The position numbers were made by a program, and so were the translations under genes. This document shows positions 57,747-64,000 of a DNA stretch of 64,000 nt, in pieces. The notes under the pieces are model-generated. The model ran no database searches and was not told the origin of the DNA. It worked only from the letters and a program-made list of their open reading frames with translations. Within the stretch, counting starts at the first letter, position 1. Every line of letters begins with the position of its first letter. This stretch comes from Thelonectria olida (lineage: Eukaryota > Ascomycota > Sordariomycetes > Hypocreales > Nectriaceae): contig JAGPYM010000015.1 of assembly GCA_020736575.1 (NCBI GenBank), forward strand, positions 1 to 64,000. The letters are read 5' to 3'.

Positions 57747-58829
57747 CTACAGTGATGGTTTTCTTGCAGGCTCAAAGGCGATGCCAGTAGTAGTGACTGT
57801 GACTAGGCCATTGTTCACAGGGATGCCATCGTGGTCTGACCCCCAGTAGCGGCGACTAGTCCGATGGTAATAAAGCGTGCCGCCGCACGCGTAGGCGAGG
57901 GCATCGAGATACCGGCGGACATTGGGGTCGCGCCCGAGCGGACCGGCGAGGATGGCACGGGAGCGTTCGAGGAGCTCGTCCTGTTTCGCGACGAGAGACT
58001 TGGCCATCCAGTCGACGGCTTCTTGTACCGAATGCCCGGCTCTGCGGAGAATCCAGAAGCAGTTGGAATACTCTCCGAGGCGAGCTTCTTTGACAAAGGA
58101 ATGGAGGTCGTTGGCGAATAGTATATGCTCAATGGCCGTCATTTCTAGATCCCGTAGCTCTGAGGATTGGGCAAGCTGTTCCGTCATGTCCACACCGGAA
58201 CTGAGCTCCGCCACAAACACCACCCAGTAGCCGAATAGGCTGACTCGACGAAGTTCCAGGAACTCCTCGAGCCCGGGTAGTTCGCCGGTACGGTGGAAGG
58301 AGTTCTCCCGATGGACCTTGTGAGCGATGTCACGGATGATGCCATGCCACCTCTTGATGGCTGCGGCGCTGAGCTGCGAGCAGAACTTCTCGTTGGTCTC
58401 CCAAAGCCAGCGCGCGGCTATCTGCTCTACCGGAGGCTCCTGGCCTGCGGACACGGCGGCGTACTGCTCAGTGAGTCGTCGAACCTGTTCAGGATCATGG
58501 ACAAGCGCCGTCCGGCTGAGAACATCGTCGTAGAGAACCGCCAAGAGCGACATGTTTGCGAGCATGTCCATCTGCCAGGGGTTTGAGAATGGGAACGTGT
58601 AGCAGGCCCAGGGGATGATGCCCTCTACGTCGAGAATGAGAGCTGTGAGCTCCGGTCCGAATGCCTCGGCCATGAGGTCCCGACGGGTCACGCACAGTCG
58701 GGCGTGCAGCTCGTCTGCGAGGGGGTTCTTCCGCCAGGGCAGCTTTTCTCCTGTGTCTGGTATCCGGAACCGTGTGCCCACTGGCAGTTGTAAGGCTTCA
58801 TCGTGGCTGTGGTCGATCTGAGTGGCCAT
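57747..58829 (-). CDS. Class I terpene synthase (probable sesquiterpene cyclase)
   Basis: A single exon encodes 360 residues from ATG 58829 (MATQIDHSHDEA); an in-frame ATG at 58883 would add 18 residues. Class I terpene synthases ionise a prenyl diphosphate with three Mg ions. The aspartate-rich motif is LYDDVLSRTA (Asp101-Asp102, a DDxxS variant of DDxxD). The NSE triad is FANDLHSFVKE (Asn240, Ser244, Glu248), a perfect NDxxSxxKE. A pyrophosphate-sensor Arg lies in FLELRRVSLFG about 46 residues before the NSE motif, and the C-terminal RY pair is in SRRYWGSDHDG. Length fits bacterial-like fungal sesquiterpene synthases without a prenyltransferase domain. It is divergent from a P450 gene. The product cannot be predicted. 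Confidence 0.92.
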   Translation of the reverse strand: MATQIDHSHDEALQLPVGTRFRIPDTGEKLPWRKNPLADELHARLCVTRRDLMAEAFGPELTALILDVEGIIPWACYTFPFSNPWQMDMLANMSLLAVLYDDVLSRTALVHDPEQVRRLTEQYAAVSAGQEPPVEQIAARWLWETNEKFCSQLSAAAIKRWHGIIRDIAHKVHRENSFHRTGELPGLEEFLELRRVSLFGYWVVFVAELSSGVDMTEQLAQSSELRDLEMTAIEHILFANDLHSFVKEARLGEYSNCFWILRRAGHSVQEAVDWMAKSLVAKQDELLERSRAILAGPLGRDPNVRRYLDALAYACGGTLYYHRTSRRYWGSDHDGIPVNNGLVTVTTTGIAFEPARKPSL

Positions 58830-59851
58830 CGTGATACCTCCGCGAGTCTGGTCGTAGTTATGGCCTGCGGTTATTACCACCAACTAGCGGATAATTAATC
58901 CGACCCTTCAAAGAGGCCTTGGGCGTATATGTGGTCCGACAGTGTGTAGATTAAGGAGCTGTCTGGAAATTTCCTGTAAGACCCTCATATTGCGTGCTCT
59001 CCCTATATGTGATTTTGGGACTCCCTGGATAAATAACTCTCGCCTTAGCCGCAGTAGCCGCTTGTCTACCCTAGCTAGTTCTTACACCGTCCATGTGTGT
59101 GTGCAAAGGCTGTCTACACAGGGGCGTCTTCCTCGCCGCGGACCCCGGAGTGCTGATTCTCGACTTGCGGTATGGGTAAGCCACTCTAGCTAGCTGTTTC
59201 CGGCCTCTCTCATCCCGAGAGCAGTACAGGTTCCCACTTCTCGAAGGTCCGTATCCTTCACGTCGTGGATTTCCAGGATACCTATGCAACATGTCCTAAA
59301 CACCCCTCTTTACTTTGGGGAACATGCGCTGTGGTCGGGCTTCGACGGCCCCAGCGGCCCCTCCCCAAACTTGCGCGATGTAACCATCTTATCCCGAAGA
59401 ACGTCCCAAGATAATCTCGATTTGACCCGAGAGCCCGGGCCAGCGGATTGGGGTGCCGCCGCCAATGGCGCGAGGACACATTCCTCCCGAGCAGCGAAAC
59501 CCGAGGGTGCGGGACACGTCACGAACTTCGAAAGAACATGTCGCTCGCAAGACCACGCCACTCATGCACAGGCTCATTGCGTTTGCACATGCATGGCTTT
59601 AGGACGTGTCGCTTGGTCCGCCGCTACAGTGGTAGTTTACCCCTCCGTTGATCTCTTCGCTTAAGTTATAAAGCGTTGCCATCCCCACTAGTGGTCTGAT
59701 GCGTGATTATGACCTTCCTTCTTACGAGCCCACCTCCGTGGGTAACTATCCTGAACTCGGCATCGCCTTAGGCCGAGGAGCACCGTCGATATACTATATA
59801 CCAGGGACCTTGATAACCAACCCCTCTCACACACGGCAAAGCTCGTCTGAC
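58830..59851. promoter_or_regulatory. Divergent promoter region of terpene synthase and P450 genes
   Basis: 1.0 kb separates the two start codons and should carry both promoters. TTATAAAG at 59665-59672 and CTATATACC near 59796 are TATA-like elements for the P450 gene. Frames here (up to 126 codons) lack domains. Confidence 0.45.
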
Positions 59852-61815
59852 ATGGCATCCTCCTTCGGCACTGGAGTGGCGAACCTCGAATGGCTTTCTC
59901 CCATTTGGGGCTCCGTCTGGCGTTGGCCACTTCTCCTCGCAGCCATTTGGCTTCTACACACGACATTCATCACCATCTATCGGCTTACATGGCACCCTCT
60001 TGCCAGTTTCCCGGGTCCTATCCTCGCCAGAGCCTCGTACATGTATGAGTTCTGGTTCGACGTCATTCTTGAAGGGCGGTATACCCGCAGGATTGAAGAG
60101 CTTCATCGGGAATATGGTAAAAGCCGATACAAGGATTGTCCAACGAGCGGGGCTGTTGGTGGTTGACAATCTGCAGGCCCAATTGTGCGGATAAACCCGG
60201 ACGAAGTTATCTGCAATGATCCTAGATTCATTGACGTGGTATACCCGACTGGAAAAGAGAAACGCATCAAGTCGAAACACTACTTGGCAGCTGTTCCTCC
60301 GGGGTACGTCATCCGTTTCCGGCGGTGTGCTTTCGATCAACACGTGTGCTAACATTGAACGTTGTAACTATATTGAAGGCTACGATTGGTGAGCCCCTCT
60401 CCTGCGGCTGTGATGGCCACTTACTAATATCGATCCAAGGCAACTGTTGGTACAGAAGACCATGACCACCACCGACTCCGTCGAGGGTCATATGTCAATT
60501 TCCTCTCCCGTGCCCAGATCATGAAACGTGAGCAGCTCATTCATGAAAAGGCTCAACAACTTTGCGAGAAGCTACTTCGCTATCGCGACTGTGGCCCGTT
60601 TCAAGTGGATGCTGCGTACTCTTGTTTCACCACAGATGCGCTGACAGAGTACTGTTTTGGCCAAAGTCTGGGAAACCTCGAAACGCCCGGTTGGAACCCA
60701 AGCTTCAGGGGCACAATCGACAACATAACCAGCTTGTTTTATCTCACCCGTCATATACGTGCCTTGGCACGCTTAGTAGACATTATGCCCTTGTGAGCTC
60801 CCTATAACCTCTTGATTGAAATAGCTTGTTTTAACTCTGTCAGATCTGTCTGTCGTTTCATTTCTACTGAGATCAGCTCATTATTAGAGCTCATTCGCGT
60901 TTGTCACTCTGCCCGAGGACCAACACAGCGAGGAATTAACATGAGTGCAGATTACCGTTCCACAGCTTGTAGAACGCGCCAAGAGCCCAAACGGAACCGA
61001 CGCAGGAGAAAAGGCGCCTACGGTTGTGCAAGCCATGCTTGAATCCGGTCTTCCTGCGGCTGAAAAGTCATTCGAAAGGATTACAAGTGAAGCCATTGCC
61101 TTGGTCCTAGGAGGCACACATCCCGTATCCACAACAGTCACAATTGCGACCTTTCACCTACTCAGCAAACCAGAACAACTAGAAAGGCTACGTTCAGAGC
61201 TGCGTACCGTCGTATCAGACGAAACTAAACTCCCGCCTTGGTCCACGCTGGAAAAGCTGCCTTACCTAAATGCTGTCGTGCTTGAGTCTTTGCGTCTGGT
61301 GTTTGGCGTTGCGAGTCGAGTATCCGTCATAGCACCAGATGAAGAATTGCTGTACACACCAGCTGAGGAAGCACTTGGCGCTTCAGGCGTTAAAACATCT
61401 TACAGAATACCGCCTGGTTCAGCTGTCGGGGTATCAGCGTATGTGATACATAATAATTCTACCCTCTTCCCAAACGGGGAAGAATTCATTCCAGGCCGAT
61501 GGTTGGACGAGCATGGCCAAAGGGACAGGACTCTGGAGAAGTACCTAATGTCCTTCTCCAAGGGCCACCGTCAGTGCGTCGGGATGCAGTAAGTCTCCCT
61601 TGGCTTCTATGGTTGGCCACTATAGTAAAAGCTAACTCTTGCCCGATAGTCTCGCTTACTGCGAAATCTATATTGCTGTCGCGGCTCTGGCTCTACGTGT
61701 ATGGTCTAATATGAAGCTCTATGACACAACTCTATCAGATATTGCATACGACCACGATCAGCTGCTTGCCATGCCAAAGAAGGGCAGCAAAGGTGTTCGA
61801 GCAGTTATGCATTAG
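59852..61815 (+). CDS. Cytochrome P450, trichodiene-oxygenase-like
   Basis: Start ATG 59852 gives MASSFGTGVANLEW and a membrane anchor (WPLLLAAIWLLHTTFITIY). The following exons contain FPGPILARASYMYEFWFDV, RRIEELHREYG joined to PIVRINPDEVICNDP, GSYVNFLSRAQIMKRE, TDALTEYCFGQSL and, after introns about 60793-60841 and 60899-60950, LLELIR joined to ITVPQLVERAKSPNG. The I-helix is LVLGGTHPVSTT (His where AGTDTT has Asp), the K-helix ESLR, then FIPGRWLDEHG and the haem ligand FSKGHRQCVGMH. The last intron, about 61588-61648, leads to LAYCEIYIAVAALAL. The sequence resembles fungal trichodiene-oxygenase-type P450s, which oxidise sesquiterpenes; the divergent terpene synthase is the natural partner. 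Confidence 0.88.
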
Positions 61816-61943
61816 CAGTAAATCCATCATTCACTTCGGTTTCTCGAAACAAGATTGAAGCAGGGATCCCATTTTGAAGTGACATCCCCTTGTTGCTTAT
61901 ACCAATGCTTCTTCAAATTGCTTTCATCACATACAGAGTCCCA

Positions 61944-63315
61944 TTAGTTGTACTTCTTCTCTTCCCGAACGCGCTCAATGTACGATGTTGACATCACTGT
62001 TCCAAAAGCCTGTTGCCCTGTGTACCCATTTTCGTCTATAATGATCTGTAGACGTCCCTCCTCGCCAACTGTTTTGACGGTGCTGTCCTACTCCACGTTC
62101 GAGCACTTGCAACCGACCTTGTCCAACAGCTCCGGGGCTCTCGAACGTAATGCGAGAATCAACAATTGCCCAAAGCTTCCCCAGCAAGAGCCATGCCATG
62201 GACGCAGGGATACAAGGATTAAGAATACATGGATGAAAATATGGATGATAAGGGCAGCAAAGGCATATGGAACGGCCCGACTGTTTGAGAAAGTATACAC
62301 ATATACGCTCCGATATGGCGTTAAGTGAATCAGCGCATCGTTCTGACCGGGGGCTGAGTCCGAGTAAATACCCGATAGATCATTGGGCATATATCTTTTC
62401 ACTTCTGATGATTGTGCCAATGCATCCACGATATGCGCGTTCATGCTTATTCCAAGGCATGTGTGAAAATAGTCCAGATCGCTGCTACGGCAAAAGCTCA
62501 AGATCCTGTCGTATGCTGAGGTATTGTATTGTAGTTGGCCAATTCCGTACAACCAGTCACTTTTTATCCTAGCGAAGTAGTCAGGAATCGGACCTCCCGA
62601 AAAGTCATAGGAGTCCTTGGGGTAACTTGCGCGACTCTTCACCTCAGTCGAATTCCCCAGCTCAATCCACATGTCGGCTTCTGACCACGCCGCCACCGGA
62701 ACACAGAGACTGAGTGCGACATCATTCGATTCGAACTAGTCTTCGTTGGCTTAGAAGTTCCAATCTCCCCCTGTTCGGAGTTGATGAGGTAGTCTCCCAA
62801 GAACCAATACAGGTGCCTGCGTTCCATAGCGAATGCATCGGCGACAAATGTCATAGGGCAATAACCTACTCCGGAAGAACCTATACTGCTACCGACGTGA
62901 CTCATTATCATATGGCGATCATTTCTCACAGAACCACACGTCGAGTATGTTGCGTTAGCAAACATGAGCGGCGACGTCAACATGTTCTCAATAACGGGTG
63001 CAGGATTCTCTAGCATACAATCGATGTTCACTCTGCGGCACTTGCGAGCAGTCTTGGGGCACCTTTGCTCGCTTTCTTGTCGCGATGGCACATGGTGAGA
63101 GTCTAAATAGATCATTAAAGGCGTCTTGGAGATGTAGTAGGTGGTGTTGTTGTAAGGAGTTCTCGATGTAGTCTGCGGTGACTCAACGGCTCCCACACTT
63201 GTATGGGAATCTTGGTGATGGCAAAAAGAGCACTGGCTGCGGTGCAAACTAAGGTCACTACGAGGATAATGATGACTGTGACTGTGTCAAAGGTGCGATT
63301 CGTACTTCTGCGCAT
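61944..63315 (-). pseudogene. Broken gene for a fungal transmembrane protein of unknown function
   Basis: The 5' part starts at ATG 63315 with a membrane segment (VTVIIILVVTLVCTAASALF). The frame changes near 63140 to continue PYNNTTYYISKTP, RRVNIDCMLENPAPVIENM and YCPMTFVADAFAMERRHLYW. It changes again near 62715 to give LSLCVPVAAWSEADMWIELG and IPDYFARIKSDWLYGIGQLQ, CLGISMNAHIVDALAQSSEV, a second membrane segment (YAFAALIIHIFIHVFLILV) and WGSFGQLLILALRS. A TAG at 62088 then interrupts an otherwise continuing frame (EEGRLQIIIDENGYTGQQAF) that ends at 61944. I recognise the layout as a fungal family with two membrane segments and a large extracellular loop, often near secondary-metabolite genes; its function is unknown. 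Three lesions make a non-functional copy likely. Confidence 0.7.
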
Positions 63316-64000
63316 GCCCGAGGACCAAAACTCCCAACTTGTAATGTATCGGAGTGGAGCGCAAAGGTAGAAGGCCGAGGAGAGGAAACCAAGCGGTACA
63401 CCTTCACCCCGAACAATGAGGCCGTAACAGATTCAATGCAAGAGAATATCCGTAAAAGATACCAAGATTAGGATCTCGTAGGCCTTGGCGGCGAAAAGAG
63501 CCCGGGAGCGTTGAACTCACTGAGAGTCGGATGAGTGCTAGACCGTGGAATCCCGCGATTTATAAGAAAGCAACCTCAAGGTGATTATCATTGACGGCAA
63601 ATGGAATATGGAAAAGCGATAGATGGCCGATATTCTGTTGGTTCGGTAGACCTCTCTGGGAACTTCATTGTTCAAGGAAAATGACCAGGTGGGCAGAAGA
63701 GGTACAAGAAATGTAGAAGAGAAACTGAGTTGAAAAAGGCCCTCAGGCCTTAGTTAACCAGCCGGTGCTCCGCAGCGAACAACCGAACCTGTGTCACGAT
63801 GGCTGGGACACTCACGCGGTTACCCAATAAGGGGATCGACTCAACACTCACATTGAGGTTTCACCCAATGCCCACATCTGATGGAGTATGGCTGCTTAAT
63901 CACGCCGACTCCATCGCTTCGTACTGACAGGGAATCGTGGTTGACGTGCCTTGGATTCTGCAGGATATAGAGCTCCTTCACAACACTAATTATCCCAATA
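63316..64000. other. Intergenic region at window end
   Basis: This is upstream DNA of the broken membrane-protein gene. GATTTATAAGAAAG at 63559-63572 is a weak TATA-like element. No gene is supported up to the window edge. Confidence 0.35.

Noticed and set aside
59284..59664. Plus-strand frame of 126 codons and minus-strand frame of 83 codons between terpene synthase and P450 genes
   Set aside because: They are opposing overlapping frames in a promoter region with no domains.
1..64000. CRISPR arrays, bacterial operons, phage or insertion sequences
   Set aside because: Intron-containing genes and eukaryotic families throughout show fungal nuclear DNA. No regularly spaced direct repeats or prokaryotic mobile-element genes were seen.

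Overview
The window looks like a filamentous ascomycete chromosome segment, probably Sordariomycetes (inference). Genes are split by short introns, mostly 45-90 nt, with GTAAGT-like donors and CTAAC/CTGAC branch sites. Gene families are typical of such fungi: two Zn2Cys6 regulators, MFS and APC transporters, P450s, a CFEM-like secreted protein, a DUF3433 protein, a PTH11/rhodopsin-type receptor, ankyrin/NACHT proteins and a terpene synthase. Two blocks (1-960 and 4640-5090) are almost pure A+T and share a nearly identical stretch, as expected of old repeats mutated by RIP.

Layout. 1-7.2 kb: AT-rich DNA, a small cysteine-rich GPI-type secreted protein, a DUF3433 membrane protein and an F-box protein. 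7.4-13.4 kb: a decayed fungal NLR-like gene (alpha/beta-hydrolase-like domain, degenerate NTPase, winged helix, ankyrin repeats, C-terminal ZZ zinc finger). 13.7-19.2 kb: a secreted Ser/Thr-rich protein, an HSL-type esterase and a small methyltransferase. 19.6-29.5 kb: a compact catabolic set of Zn2Cys6 regulator, DUF2264 protein, ACS-type MFS transporter and GH88 unsaturated glucuronyl hydrolase, arranged as two divergent pairs; I read it as a locus for uronic-acid-containing oligosaccharides. 30.1-36.5 kb: a GFA-family protein, a thioesterase-like protein divergent from a peroxisomal enoyl-CoA hydratase, and a second Zn2Cys6 regulator. 37.4-40.6 kb: a P-loop GTPase with a long coiled coil and hydrophobic tail, convergent with a P450. 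42-43.4 kb: the relic of a HeLo-NACHT cell-death NLR that has lost its P-loop. 43.6-54.5 kb: a rhodopsin-type receptor, two short-chain dehydrogenases, a sugar porter and an amino-acid/choline-type permease. 54.8-56.8 kb: an ankyrin protein with a STAND-type N-terminal domain but no NTPase domain. 57.7-61.8 kb: a divergent pair of class I terpene synthase and P450, a minimal sesquiterpenoid cluster. 61.9-63.3 kb: a broken membrane-protein gene.

Two themes stand out. First, three NLR/STAND-related loci in different states of decay lie within 50 kb, which fits an accessory, fast-turning-over compartment for non-self recognition. Second, there are two metabolic modules: uronide catabolism and terpenoid synthesis. 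Exon boundaries were worked out by hand from splice signals and reading-frame continuity. Every functional call rests on motif recognition, since no database search was possible.
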